From the NCBI RefSeq assembly GCF_041435015.1, contig NZ_CP107989.1, positions 5,828,001 through 5,892,000 on the forward strand: 64,000 nucleotides of DNA, in the 5' to 3' direction. The notes under the pieces were generated by a model. That model searched no databases, was not told where the DNA came from, and saw nothing but the letters and a program-made list of their open reading frames with translations. This DNA comes from Streptomyces canus (GTDB taxonomy: Bacteria > Actinomycetota > Actinomycetes > Streptomycetales > Streptomycetaceae). Shown here piece after piece: positions 42,439-51,188 of this stretch; within the stretch, counting starts at the first letter, position 1, and each line of letters begins with the position of its first letter. Made by a program: the position numbers and the translations under genes.

Positions 42439-43196
42439 AGGGCCCATCCCACCACGCAGACGACAAGGGCGGCGACGGGGAGCGCGAGGGCGTACGACCA
42501 CTGCGCCCGGGACGCGGTCACCTCGTCGATGACCGGCATCGAACCGGCGTACCCCCGGCTGACCATGGCCAGGTGCACGCGCTCGCCGCGCTCGTAGGAA
42601 CGGATGAACAGCGCGCCGGCCGACTTCGCGAGGACGCCCCAGTGCTTGACGCCGCTCGCCTCGAATCCCCGCGACTCCCGCGCGATCCGCATCCGGCGCA
42701 TCTCGTCGGTGATGACATCGCCGTAGCGGATCATGAAGGACGCGATCTGGACCAGCAGCGGCGGGAGCCTGAGCCGTTGCAGTCCGAGCAGCACCGAGCG
42801 CAGTTCGGTGGTGGACGCCAGCAGCACCGAGGCGGCGACCCCCAGCGTGCCCTTGGCGAGCACGTTCCAGGCGCCCCACAGGCCGCTCACGCTCAGGGAG
42901 ACCCCGAGGACCTCGACCCGCTCGCCCTCCGCGACGAACGGCATCAGCACGGCGAACGCCACGAACGGCACCTCGATCAGCAGCCGCTTCAGCAGGAAGC
43001 CGGCCGGCACGCGTGCGGCGTACGCGACGACGCCCAGGAGGACGGCGTACAGGCCGAACGCCCACATCGCCTCGCGCGGGGTCGAGACCACGACCACCAC
43101 GAAGCCGAAGGCCGCCGCGAGTTTCGTGTGCGGCGGCAGGGCGTGCACCGGCGAGTGTCCGTGCCGGTAGAGCCGGTGCGCGTGTCCGGCGCCCAC
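42435..43196 (-). CDS. cbiQ: ECF transporter T-component CbiQ
   Basis: 253-residue membrane scaffold subunit with five to six helices. The two coupling helices' ARG-type motifs appear as RIARESRGFE and MVSRGYAG, the standard T-component signatures that bind the ATPase. GTG at 43196, one base after the cbiM stop, so the three genes are a tight unit. Confidence 0.93.
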   Translation of the reverse strand: MGAGHAHRLYRHGHSPVHALPPHTKLAAAFGFVVVVVSTPREAMWAFGLYAVLLGVVAYAARVPAGFLLKRLLIEVPFVAFAVLMPFVAEGERVEVLGVSLSVSGLWGAWNVLAKGTLGVAASVLLASTTELRSVLLGLQRLRLPPLLVQIASFMIRYGDVITDEMRRMRIARESRGFEASGVKHWGVLAKSAGALFIRSYERGERVHLAMVSRGYAGSMPVIDEVTASRAQWSYALALPVAALVVCVVGWAL

Positions 43197-43197
43197 G

Positions 43198-44238
43198 TCA
43201 GACGTCCGTGCCGACGGGGGTGGTGTCGGCCGTACGGCGCCTGCGCACCACCCAGAACACCGTGCTGCCCGCGACGACGGTGACGCCGACGCCGATCACG
43301 CCCGCCAGCCCCCCGGACAGGCGGGCGTCCTCGACGTCCTTCACGCCGTAGTCGGCGAGCGGCGAGTCCGACGTGGCGTGCTTCTCGGTCTTGGCGTCGA
43401 TGCCCTTGTCGGCGGCGACCTTCTCCAGCCCGTCCGGGTCGGCGGACGCGTAGAAGCTGACGAACCCGGCGAGCACCAGCGAGGTGACCAGGCCGGTGAT
43501 CCACACCGTGCGGTGCGACCGGGCGGTCACCGGGGCGGGTTCGGCGGGCACGTCGACGAGTTGGCCGTCCACCCGCAGCTTCAGTTTCTGCCGGAGGCCG
43601 CGGGCGCCGTACACCAGGTCGGGGCGTACGGCGACGACGGCGCCGACGGTCAGCGCGGTGATGACCGCCTCGCCGATGCCGATGAGGACGTGGACGCCGA
43701 TCATCGCGGTGGCGACCTTGCCGAGGGAGACGTCGGTGGTGCCGCCGACGGCGTAGATCAGGGTGAAGGCGACGGCCGCGGCGGGCACGGAGAGCACGGC
43801 GGCCACGAAGGAGGCGGCGGTGATGGAGCCGCGCTTTCTGGGGAGCACCTTCACCAGCCCGCGGAAGACGGCGTAGGCCACGACCGTCGTGACGACGGCC
43901 ATGTCGGTGATGTTCACGCCGAGCGCGGTCAGACCGCCGTCCGCGAAGAGGATGCCCTGCATGAGCAGGACGACCGAGACGCAGAGGACCCCGGTGTAGG
44001 GGCCCACGAGGATCGCGGCCAGTGCCCCGCCGAGCAGATGTCCGCTGGTCCCCGCGGCGACGGGGAAGTTCAGCATCTGCACGGCGAAGATGAACGCCGC
44101 GACGAGGCCGGCCAGGGGCGCGGTGCGTTCGTCCAGCTCGCGGCGGGCGCCGCGCAGGCTCACCGCGACGGCGGCCGCGGCGACGACTCCGGTCGCTGCC
44201 GAGAGGGGCGCGTCTATGAATCCGTCAGGCACATGCAC
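43198..44238 (-). CDS. cbiM: Fused CbiM-CbiN cobalt/nickel ECF substrate component
   Basis: 346 residues. It starts VHVPDGFIDAPLSAATG, the CbiM/NikM N-terminus whose first histidine binds the metal, then seven helices with NFPVAAGTSGHLLGGALAA. After ~residue 230 there is an added CbiN-like part: two more helices around a ~70-residue loop (FVSFYASADPDGLEKVAADK ... GVGVTVVAGSTVFWVV). Cobalt or nickel is the substrate; a Nur-like box in its promoter favours nickel. The GTG at 44238 lacks a ribosome site but has TATCAT six bases upstream. Confidence 0.92.
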   Translation of the reverse strand: MHVPDGFIDAPLSAATGVVAAAAVAVSLRGARRELDERTAPLAGLVAAFIFAVQMLNFPVAAGTSGHLLGGALAAILVGPYTGVLCVSVVLLMQGILFADGGLTALGVNITDMAVVTTVVAYAVFRGLVKVLPRKRGSITAASFVAAVLSVPAAAVAFTLIYAVGGTTDVSLGKVATAMIGVHVLIGIGEAVITALTVGAVVAVRPDLVYGARGLRQKLKLRVDGQLVDVPAEPAPVTARSHRTVWITGLVTSLVLAGFVSFYASADPDGLEKVAADKGIDAKTEKHATSDSPLADYGVKDVEDARLSGGLAGVIGVGVTVVAGSTVFWVVRRRRTADTTPVGTDV

Positions 44239-44244
44239 CGTTCG

Positions 44245-44250
44245 ATGATA
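44245..44250 (-). promoter_or_regulatory. Putative -10 box of cbiM (leaderless)
   Basis: Minus-strand TATCAT ends six bases before the GTG at 44238; the -35-like TTGCAA lies 19 bases further and is part of the Nur-like box. Confidence 0.5.
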
Positions 44251-44258
44251 GTGGCTTG

Positions 44259-44275
44259 TTGCGAACTCTTTGCAA
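44259..44275. promoter_or_regulatory. Nur-like (nickel-responsive Fur family) box
   Basis: TTGCGA-N5-TTGCAA matches the reported S. coelicolor Nur box tTGCAA-N5-tTGCAA with one change. It overlaps the putative -35 of cbiM, so nickel-bound Nur would block cbiMQO transcription. Confidence 0.6.
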
Positions 44276-44406
44276 GAGAGCCGTGCCACGAACAGCAACT
44301 CGCAGGCTTTCGACCCAGAGGGCGGAACACGGGAAATGTGCGACGCTGGAAGGGGAGCGGACGCACAGCTTCCACACAGGTTACACAGCGTGAGGGGTCC
44401 GTCACG

Positions 44407-44754
44407 ATGTCTGTAGTCGAACAGTACGCACGAGCCCACATCGTTTCGGACGTGGACATCGCCGAGGACGAGGCGATCCCGGTGGTCCTGCGCTACGACC
44501 CGGAAACCGACCCGCGCTCGGTACGGATCGGCCTGCCGGGCACGCACGAATGGACCTTCTCGCGAGCGCTGCTGGAACAGGGACTCAGGGCGCCGGTCGG
44601 CAGCGGTGAGGTGCGGGTGTGGCCGTGCGGCCGGGTGCAGGCCGTGGTGGAGTTCCACTCCCCGCAGGGGGTGTCGGTGGTGCAGTTCGAGCAGAAGGCA
44701 CTGCTCAGGTTCCTGCGGCGGACGTACATGGCCACGGCACCCGTGCGGAACTAG
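44407..44754 (+). CDS. ssgE: SsgA-like sporulation/cell division protein (SsgE)
   Basis: 115-residue SsgA-family protein, unique to sporulating actinomycetes, which act in septum and spore-wall formation. Family blocks: VSDVDIAEDEAIPVVLRYDP, GTHEWTFSRALLEQGLRAPV, GSGEVRVWPCG and SVVQFEQKALLRFLRRTY. Assignment as SsgE, linked to spore separation and autolysis, rests on recalled gene order next to the two PBPs and pmt. ATG at 44407 with AGGGG upstream. Its TAG stop shares the CTAG bases with the convergent PBP stop. Confidence 0.85.
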   Translation: MSVVEQYARAHIVSDVDIAEDEAIPVVLRYDPETDPRSVRIGLPGTHEWTFSRALLEQGLRAPVGSGEVRVWPCGRVQAVVEFHSPQGVSVVQFEQKALLRFLRRTYMATAPVRN

Positions 44755-46424
44755 CCGCCCATCTTCAGCAGGGCCGCCACGATCGGGCCCGCCGTGTCGC
44801 CGCCGTGGCCGCCCGCCTGGACGACGCCCGCGGCCGCGAGGTCGCCCCGGTACGCGGTGAACCAGCCGTTCGGCTTCTTCTGGCCGTCGACCTCCGCGGA
44901 GCCGGTCTTCGCGCCGACGTTGCCGTAGACCCCGGACATCGCCTCGGCCGCGGTGCCGTAGCCCGCCGTGTACGCCATCAGCTCACGCAGCTGCGACAGC
45001 GTGCCCGAGGACATCGTGCGCGAGGCGGTGGCCAGCGTGCGGTGGTCGACCGAGGGGGAGACCAGGTAGGGCTGCTTGAAGGTGCCCGACTCGACGGTGG
45101 CGGAGACGGACGCCATGTTCAGCGGGTTCATCCGGACCCCGCCCTGGCCGATGAGCGAGGCCGCCTTCTGGGCCGCGCTCTGCACCGGCACCGAGCCGTC
45201 GAAGGACGGGACGCCGATCGCCCAGTTGTTCATGGACAGGCCGAAGACCTGCTGGGCCTGCTCGGTCAGGCTGTCGTTGTCCAGCTTGCCCGCCTGGCTG
45301 ATGAAGGCGGTGTTGCAGGAGCGGGCGAAGCTCGCCTTGAAGGTGCCGCCCTTGATCTCGAACTTGTCGTCGTTCTGGAACTTCCAGCCGCCGTACGTGA
45401 CGTACTTCGGGCACGGGTGCGCCTTGTCCGCCGACGCGAGGTCCTTGTCGATCAGCAGCGAGGAGGTGATGACCTTCATCGTGGAGCCCGGGGCGAGGGA
45501 ACCCTGGAAGGCGGTGTTGAAGCCGTGGCTCGCGTTCGCCACCGCGAGGATCTCGCCGGTCGACGGACGCAGCACGACGACGGAGGACCGCGCCTGCTTG
45601 GCGACCTGCGCCTCGGCCGCCGCCTGGAGCGTCGGGTTCAGGGTCGTCCGCACGGTGCCCGGGGTGCCCTTGCTGAGCTCCACCAGCGTCTTGTCGGAGG
45701 ACTTGGAGCCCTTCCCGCGGACCACCCGCAGCTCGATGCCCGCCTTGCCGCCGGCCTTCTTGCCGTACTTCTCGCGCAGGCCGTCCAGCACCGTGCCCAG
45801 CGAGGGGTACTTCGCCTCGGTGATCTCGCCGCCGTTCCGGTCGACCGCCTTGATCGGCGGGGTCCCGGACTCCCCGGTGACCAGGGTGTCGCCGTCCTTC
45901 AGGTCGGGGTGGACGACCGAGGCGGTCCAGTCGACCCGCGGCTTCCCGGTGGCGCTGTCGCGGACGACGGTCAGCGAACTGCCGTACGCCAGCGGCTTGC
46001 TGGTGCCCTTGTACGTCACCGTCGCCTTCACGGAGAAGGGCACCTTGTCGCCGGTGCGGGTGCCCGGGGTGAGGGTGACGCCGGTGAGGTGGGCGTCCTT
46101 GGTGTAGCCGGTGAGCAGGGAGGTGGCGGCCGCGCTGTCGCTCGTCGCGGCGGCGGCCGTGCTCACCTTGCCCTGCTGCCAGGAGGTCAGAAAGGTGGTC
46201 GCGGTGCTGGTGACCTCGGTCGCCGACAGCGGTCCGGTCTTGACCTTCGGCTTGTGGTCCTCGGCGGACGCGGACGTGTTCTGCGTCCGGTCGTCGGCCG
46301 CGGCCCCGGCACCGTAGAGCGCGTAGACGCCGAAGCCGGCGCCGCCGACGACCACGGCGATCATCCCGCCGATCACGGCGGGTTTGGTCTTCCGTCGCTC
46401 GGCGACGCGCCTTCTGCTACCCAC
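44751..46424 (-). CDS. Penicillin-binding transpeptidase (class B)
   Basis: 557 residues. A membrane anchor (AVIGGMIAVVVGGAGFGVYAL) leads to an NTF2-like/MecA-N type domain (~70-165), a dimerisation region and the transpeptidase domain. Active-site motifs: APGSTMK (SxxK), ARSCNTAFI (SxN) and GAKTGSAEVDG (KTG). No glycosyltransferase domain, so it only cross-links. GTG at 46424. It follows its paralogue at 46521 on the same strand and converges on ssgE. Confidence 0.95.
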   Translation of the reverse strand: MGSRRRVAERRKTKPAVIGGMIAVVVGGAGFGVYALYGAGAAADDRTQNTSASAEDHKPKVKTGPLSATEVTSTATTFLTSWQQGKVSTAAAATSDSAAATSLLTGYTKDAHLTGVTLTPGTRTGDKVPFSVKATVTYKGTSKPLAYGSSLTVVRDSATGKPRVDWTASVVHPDLKDGDTLVTGESGTPPIKAVDRNGGEITEAKYPSLGTVLDGLREKYGKKAGGKAGIELRVVRGKGSKSSDKTLVELSKGTPGTVRTTLNPTLQAAAEAQVAKQARSSVVVLRPSTGEILAVANASHGFNTAFQGSLAPGSTMKVITSSLLIDKDLASADKAHPCPKYVTYGGWKFQNDDKFEIKGGTFKASFARSCNTAFISQAGKLDNDSLTEQAQQVFGLSMNNWAIGVPSFDGSVPVQSAAQKAASLIGQGGVRMNPLNMASVSATVESGTFKQPYLVSPSVDHRTLATASRTMSSGTLSQLRELMAYTAGYGTAAEAMSGVYGNVGAKTGSAEVDGQKKPNGWFTAYRGDLAAAGVVQAGGHGGDTAGPIVAALLKMGG

Positions 46425-46520
46425 GGCTTCCGTTTCCTCCGCCAGTTCCCAGGGTCCCCGTTGCCCTCATCCATCCCAACGACGGCCACAGCCTAGAGTC
46501 CCTGTCCCGCACGGGTGACG

Positions 46521-48143
46521 TCAGCCTGCGGCTCGTAGCACAGCTGCGACAATCGGGCCCGCCGCGTCGCCGCCGTGGCCGCCCTCCTCGGTCATGGCCG
46601 CCGCGGCCATGTCGTTGCGGAAACCGGTGAACCAGCTGTTGGACACCTCCTGCCCGTCGACCTCCGCGGAACCGGTCTTGGCGCCGATGTCCCCGCCGAG
46701 TCCCGCCATCGCCTTGGTCGCCGTGCCCTGGGTCGCGGTGAGCCGCATCATCTGCTTCAGCTGGGAGGCGGTGTTGTACGGCAGCCCCTTCGCGGTGGCC
46801 AGTTCGCGGTCGTCGAGCTTCGGCGAGACCAGGTAGGGCTGGCGGAAGGCGCCGGTGATGGCGGTGGCCGTCACCGAGGCCATGTTCAGCGGGTTCATCT
46901 GGACCTGGCCCTGGCCTATCGCGTTCGCCGCGCGGTCCGGACCGCTGACGGCGGGCACCTTCCCGTCGAAGGAGACGATGCCGGTCTTCCAGTCCTCGCC
47001 GATCCCGAACCTGTTCTGGGCCTCCAGCGTCAGCGACTCGTCGGTGAGCGGCTTCTCGTCGATCAGCTTGATGAAGGCGGTGTTGCAGGACCGCATGAAG
47101 CTGTTGGCCAGCGAGGCGCCCTCGTTGGGCTGCATGCCGGTGAGGTTCTTGAAGGTCTGCCCCTGCCACACGGCGTCGGGCGGACAGGGCGCCGGGCCGT
47201 TCATCGAGGTCACGCCGTTGTCGATGAGCATCGCGGCCGTGATGATCTTCATGGTGGAGCCGGGGGCCTTGGTGCCCTCGAAGGCCGCGTTGAAGCTGTC
47301 CGTGCGGTTGTTGGCCACGGCCAGCACCTCACCGGTGGTGGGCTTGACGGCGACCACCGACGACTGGCCGTACAGCTTCACGGCCTTCTCGGCGGCCGCC
47401 TGCGCGCTCGCGCTGATGGTGGTCTCCAGCTTGCCCGCCTTGCCCTCGGCGAGGGTCAGCAGCGAGGTGTCGGGCGTCTGGTCCGGATGCTTGATCGCCA
47501 GTTCGATGCCGGGGGTGCCGCCGGCCTCGGTTCCGTACTTCTCGCGCAGGGCGTCCAGGACCGGGCCCAGCGACGGGTACTTCTCCTTGGTCAGCACGCT
47601 GCCGTCGCGGGCCACCGCCTCGATGGACGGGTTCGCGGACTCGCCGGTGACCAGCCGGTCGTCCTTCTGGAGCTTCGGATACACCACGGAGGGCTGCCAG
47701 TCGACGAGCGCCTTCCCGGTGGTCACCCCGCGCACGACGGTCAGCTTGCTCTTGTACGCCAGGGGCTTCGACTTCCCGTCGTAGGAGACGGTCGCCTTCA
47801 CGCTGTACGGCACGGTGGCGCCGGTCGCCTTGCCGGGCGTGATGCGCACATCGCCGATGTGCGCATCCGCCCCGTACGCGGCCAGCAGCACCTCGGCCGC
47901 CGTGTTGTTGTTCGTGAAGGCGGACGCGCTCGCCGCGTCGCCCTTCTCCCAGGCTGCGAAGAAGTCCTTCGACGTCTTCGCGATCTCGTCGTCGGTGGGC
48001 GGCCCGCTCCGCTTGGCCTCTCCGACCCCGCCGCTCCCGTCGTCGCTCAACGCCGACACGAAGTTGTACGCCCCGTATCCGGCCCCGCCGACCATCACGG
48101 CGAACACCGTGCTGACGACAGCGACCTTCACCCCCTTGGCCAT
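46521..48143 (-). CDS. Penicillin-binding transpeptidase (class B), paralogue
   Basis: 540 residues with the same layout as its downstream neighbour: one membrane anchor, NTF2-like N-terminal domain and transpeptidase domain with APGSTMK, RSCNTAFIKL and GAKTGSAEVDG. Segments such as ITPGKATGATVPYSVKATV and TYKGTSKPLAYGSSLTVVRD-like counterparts align throughout, so the two arose by duplication. ATG at 48143 with a strong GGGGAGGGGG site upstream; the frame is open to 48245 without support. Confidence 0.95.
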   Translation of the reverse strand: MAKGVKVAVVSTVFAVMVGGAGYGAYNFVSALSDDGSGGVGEAKRSGPPTDDEIAKTSKDFFAAWEKGDAASASAFTNNNTAAEVLLAAYGADAHIGDVRITPGKATGATVPYSVKATVSYDGKSKPLAYKSKLTVVRGVTTGKALVDWQPSVVYPKLQKDDRLVTGESANPSIEAVARDGSVLTKEKYPSLGPVLDALREKYGTEAGGTPGIELAIKHPDQTPDTSLLTLAEGKAGKLETTISASAQAAAEKAVKLYGQSSVVAVKPTTGEVLAVANNRTDSFNAAFEGTKAPGSTMKIITAAMLIDNGVTSMNGPAPCPPDAVWQGQTFKNLTGMQPNEGASLANSFMRSCNTAFIKLIDEKPLTDESLTLEAQNRFGIGEDWKTGIVSFDGKVPAVSGPDRAANAIGQGQVQMNPLNMASVTATAITGAFRQPYLVSPKLDDRELATAKGLPYNTASQLKQMMRLTATQGTATKAMAGLGGDIGAKTGSAEVDGQEVSNSWFTGFRNDMAAAAMTEEGGHGGDAAGPIVAAVLRAAG

Positions 48144-48268
48144 GGTCTGGCCCCCTCCCCGATTTCCCCGTTGTTGTGGGAACTCTAAGCGGGAGGTGTG
48201 ACACGAGGGGTAAGAGTTTCCCGATTCGTCGAAGCAGGTGCTCAATCACATACGTGAATGCCAGCCCT

Positions 48269-50008
48269 CTAGACCCACGTATCCAGCCACATCCGCGACC
48301 GCCAGTCGTCGATCGGAATGCTCGTGCCGGTGTACAGGGGCCAGAAGTAGATGAAGTTCCAGGCGATCAGGAGGACCAGGACTCCGGCCGCCGTGGCGCC
48401 CGCGACGCGGCGGGTGTCCTTGGCGCCCGGGGGGCCGACGAGGGCGCCGATGAGCATGGCGACGGCCAGGCAGAGGAAGGGCAGGAAGACGATCGTGTAG
48501 AAGAAGAAGATCGTGCGTTCCTGGTAGTTGAACCAGGGGAGATAGCCGGCCGCGATACCGCAGGCGATGGCGCCCGCGCGCCAGTCGCGGCGGAAGAACC
48601 AGCGCCACAGGACGTAGAGGATCGCGAAGCAGGCGGCCCACCACAGCAGCGGCGTGCCGATCGCCAGGACCTCGCGGGCGCACTTCTCGCCCGCGTCGGC
48701 CGGGCAGCCGTCGGTGCCGGGCGCGGGGGACTCGTAGAAGTACGAGACCGGGCGGCCGTCGACGATCCAGCTCCACGGGTTGGACATGTACGTGTGCGGC
48801 GAGGACAGGCCGACGTTGAACTTGTAGACCTCGTGCTCGTAGTGGACCAGGCTGCGCCACCAGTCGGGCAGGAAGGTCCAGCTGCCGCCCTGGCCGTCGT
48901 TCGCGGCCCAGTTGCGGTAGTAGCCGCCGGTGCCGTCCGCGGGGGAGAGGATCCAGCCGATCCACGAGGTGACGTAGGTGATGACCGCCACCGGCACCAT
49001 GGCCAGGAACGCGATGCCGAGGTCGTACTTGAGGACCGCCTCGTAGGGGTGGCGCGCGCCCGCGACCTTGCGGGAGCCGACGTCCCACAGGACCGTCATG
49101 ATGCCGAAGGCGATGAGGAAGAACAGGCCGTTCCACTTGGTGCCGATGGCCAGGCCGAGCAGCAGACCCGCCAGCCAGCGGTACGGCCGCATGCCGAGCC
49201 ACAGCTTGTCGGCGACCCCCGCGTCGGGGCGCACGAACCCGTGGGCGTCGACCGGCAGCGCGGCCGCGAGTTTCTCCCGTGCCCGGTCGCGGTCGATGAC
49301 CAGGCAGGCGAACGCGGCCAGCACGAAGAACATCAGCACACCGTCGAGCAGCGCGGTCCGTGCCATCACGAAGGCCAGGCCGTCCACGGTCATCAGCGCG
49401 CCCGCCAGGCAGCCCAGGAACGTGGAGCGGAAGATACGGCGGCCCACCCGGCACACGATCAGCACCGACAGCGTCCCCAGCAGCGCCGTCATGAAGCGCC
49501 AGCCGAACGGGTCGAACCCGAACATCAGCTCGCCGAGTCCGATGACGTACTTGCCGACCGGCGGGTGCACGACATAGGCGGCGTTCGTCGGGAGCGGAAC
49601 GTTCCCGTTGTTGTTGAGGATCAGACTGTCGACGTTCTTGTCCCAGCTGAGCTCGAAGCCGCGGTGGACGAGCGCCCACGCGTCCTTGGCGTAGTACGTC
49701 TCGTCGAATATCACCTTCTTCGGGCTGCCCAGGTTCCAGAACCGCATCAGCCCCGCCACCAGCGTCACCAGCAGCGGCCCGAGCCAGCCCGACCAGCGCG
49801 CGATCCGCTCGGCGAGCGTCCGGGGCACGCCCAGGACCTGCCACATCCGCGGACTGGGCTCGACGAAGGGCGGCACCAGGCGCTCACGCACGTCGCTTCT
49901 GGCCTCGGGCGTGTAGCCGAAACGGCGCAGCCTCTGCTGCCACGACGGCCGCCGGTCCTGGGGGGCCTGGTCCTGCCGGGTGTCCGTGGAGGACGCGGTA
50001 CTGGTCAC
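48269..50008 (-). CDS. pmt: Polyprenyl-phosphate-mannose--protein mannosyltransferase
   Basis: 579-residue GT39 membrane enzyme that O-mannosylates secreted proteins on Ser/Thr from polyprenyl-phosphate-mannose. About eleven helices; the first extracytoplasmic loop has the catalytic acid pair in KKVIFDETYYAKDAWAL and the conserved HPPVGKYVIGLGE. In S. coelicolor pmt mutants show phage resistance and antibiotic hypersensitivity, linking it to envelope integrity. GTG at 50008 with TACGAT six bases upstream, so probably leaderless. Upstream of the two PBP genes on the same strand and divergent from rsmI. Confidence 0.94.
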   Translation of the reverse strand: MTSTASSTDTRQDQAPQDRRPSWQQRLRRFGYTPEARSDVRERLVPPFVEPSPRMWQVLGVPRTLAERIARWSGWLGPLLVTLVAGLMRFWNLGSPKKVIFDETYYAKDAWALVHRGFELSWDKNVDSLILNNNGNVPLPTNAAYVVHPPVGKYVIGLGELMFGFDPFGWRFMTALLGTLSVLIVCRVGRRIFRSTFLGCLAGALMTVDGLAFVMARTALLDGVLMFFVLAAFACLVIDRDRAREKLAAALPVDAHGFVRPDAGVADKLWLGMRPYRWLAGLLLGLAIGTKWNGLFFLIAFGIMTVLWDVGSRKVAGARHPYEAVLKYDLGIAFLAMVPVAVITYVTSWIGWILSPADGTGGYYRNWAANDGQGGSWTFLPDWWRSLVHYEHEVYKFNVGLSSPHTYMSNPWSWIVDGRPVSYFYESPAPGTDGCPADAGEKCAREVLAIGTPLLWWAACFAILYVLWRWFFRRDWRAGAIACGIAAGYLPWFNYQERTIFFFYTIVFLPFLCLAVAMLIGALVGPPGAKDTRRVAGATAAGVLVLLIAWNFIYFWPLYTGTSIPIDDWRSRMWLDTWV

Positions 50009-50014
50009 CGCGCC

Positions 50015-50020
50015 ATCGTA
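50015..50020 (-). promoter_or_regulatory. Putative -10 box of pmt (leaderless)
   Basis: Minus-strand TACGAT six bases before the GTG at 50008. Confidence 0.4.
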
Positions 50021-50093
50021 AGGAACGGCGCTGTGTGAGTCCCGTGCATGGGCGGATGCGTCCGGTTCGGGGCGCCCCTGGGAGGATGGGGGT

Positions 50094-50942
50094 GTGACTG
50101 GAACCCTTGTCTTGGCGGGCACCCCCATCGGCGACATCGCGGACGCTCCTCCCCGGCTGGCGGAGGAACTGGCCGGGGCCGACGTCGTCGCGGCCGAGGA
50201 CACCCGGCGGCTGCGGCGGCTCACCCAGGGGCTGGGCGTGACGCCCAAGGGGCGGATCGTGTCGTACTTCGAGGGCAACGAGGCCGCCCGTACGCCCGAA
50301 CTCGTCGACGAACTCCTCGGCGGCGCACGCGTGTTGCTCGTCACCGACGCCGGGATGCCCTCGGTGTCCGACCCCGGGTACCGGCTGGTCGCCGCGGCCG
50401 TCGAGAAGGACGTCCGGGTCACGGCCGTACCGGGACCGTCCGCCGTCCTCACCGCTCTCGCGCTGTCCGGGCTGCCCGTCGACCGGTTCTGCTTCGAGGG
50501 GTTCCTGCCGCGCAAGGCCGGTGAGCGGCTCTCGCGGCTGCGGGAGGTCACCGACGAGCGGCGCACCCTGGTGTACTTCGAGGCTCCTCATCGGCTCGAC
50601 GACACGCTCGCGGCGATGGCCGAGGTGTTCGGGGCGGAGCGGCGGGCGGCGGTGTGCCGGGAGTTGACGAAGACGTACGAGGAGGTCAAGCGGGGGACGC
50701 TGGGCTTTCTCGCCGAGTGGGCCGCGGAAGGGGTCCGGGGGGAGATCACCGTCGTGGTCGAGGGGGCGCCCGACAAGGGAGCCGAGGAGGTCGACGACGC
50801 GGAACTGGTGCGCAGGGTGCGGGTGCGGGAGGAGGCGGGCGAGCGGCGCAAGGAGGCGATCGCCGCGGTGGCCGTCGAGGCGGGGGTCCCCAAGAGGGTT
50901 GTTTTCGATGCGGTCGTCGCGGCGAAGAACGTCCCTTCCTGA
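50094..50942 (+). CDS. rsmI: 16S rRNA (cytidine(1402)-2'-O)-methyltransferase
   Basis: 282 residues. RsmI methylates the ribose of C1402 in the ribosomal P site. Conserved blocks: LVLAGTPIGDIADAP, VVAAEDTRRLRRLTQ, VLLVTDAGMPSVSDPG, VTAVPGPSAVLTALALSG and YFEAPHRLDDTL. GTG at 50094 with GGAGGATGGG upstream. A weak hairpin, GGGCGCA/TGCGCCC at 50979-51005, may terminate it. Confidence 0.95.
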   Translation: MTGTLVLAGTPIGDIADAPPRLAEELAGADVVAAEDTRRLRRLTQGLGVTPKGRIVSYFEGNEAARTPELVDELLGGARVLLVTDAGMPSVSDPGYRLVAAAVEKDVRVTAVPGPSAVLTALALSGLPVDRFCFEGFLPRKAGERLSRLREVTDERRTLVYFEAPHRLDDTLAAMAEVFGAERRAAVCRELTKTYEEVKRGTLGFLAEWAAEGVRGEITVVVEGAPDKGAEEVDDAELVRRVRVREEAGERRKEAIAAVAVEAGVPKRVVFDAVVAAKNVPS

Positions 50943-51084
50943 CGCGTCGCATGAGGTGGGTCACACCCCCTCTGAGCAGGGCGCATGACTTCTGAGCGTG
51001 CGCCCCATGTGCCGGCAAAGCGGTGTCTCGGAATGCAAAGCTCCGCGTGGCCTCGCGGGGCGGTTCGGCAAGGAACGCCCAAAT

Positions 51085-51160
51085 CGCCTCCAACAGTCGA
51101 CAGGGCTGTCGCGCTCGGGTCCGCGGAGGCGTCCACTGGGGTGAGGGACGTACCCGTCCC
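51085..51160 (+). other. Structured leader candidate upstream of the zinc-ribbon gene
   Basis: The 246-base gap after rsmI holds an outer stem CGCCTCC/GGAGGCG (51085-51091, 51125-51131), an inner perfect dyad CGACAG-GG-CTGTCG (51098-51111) and a third hairpin GGGACG-TACC-CGTCCC (51145-51160). Together they could form a folded 5' leader for the gene at 51189. Confidence 0.4.
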
Positions 51161-51188
51161 CCCAACCAGCGGACACACAGGAGCTGGC

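Noticed and set aside
44239..44406. Cobalamin riboswitch ahead of cbiM
   Set aside because: Only 168 bases, no B12-box or conserved core; the promoter seems to give an almost leaderless mRNA and a Nur-like box fits better.
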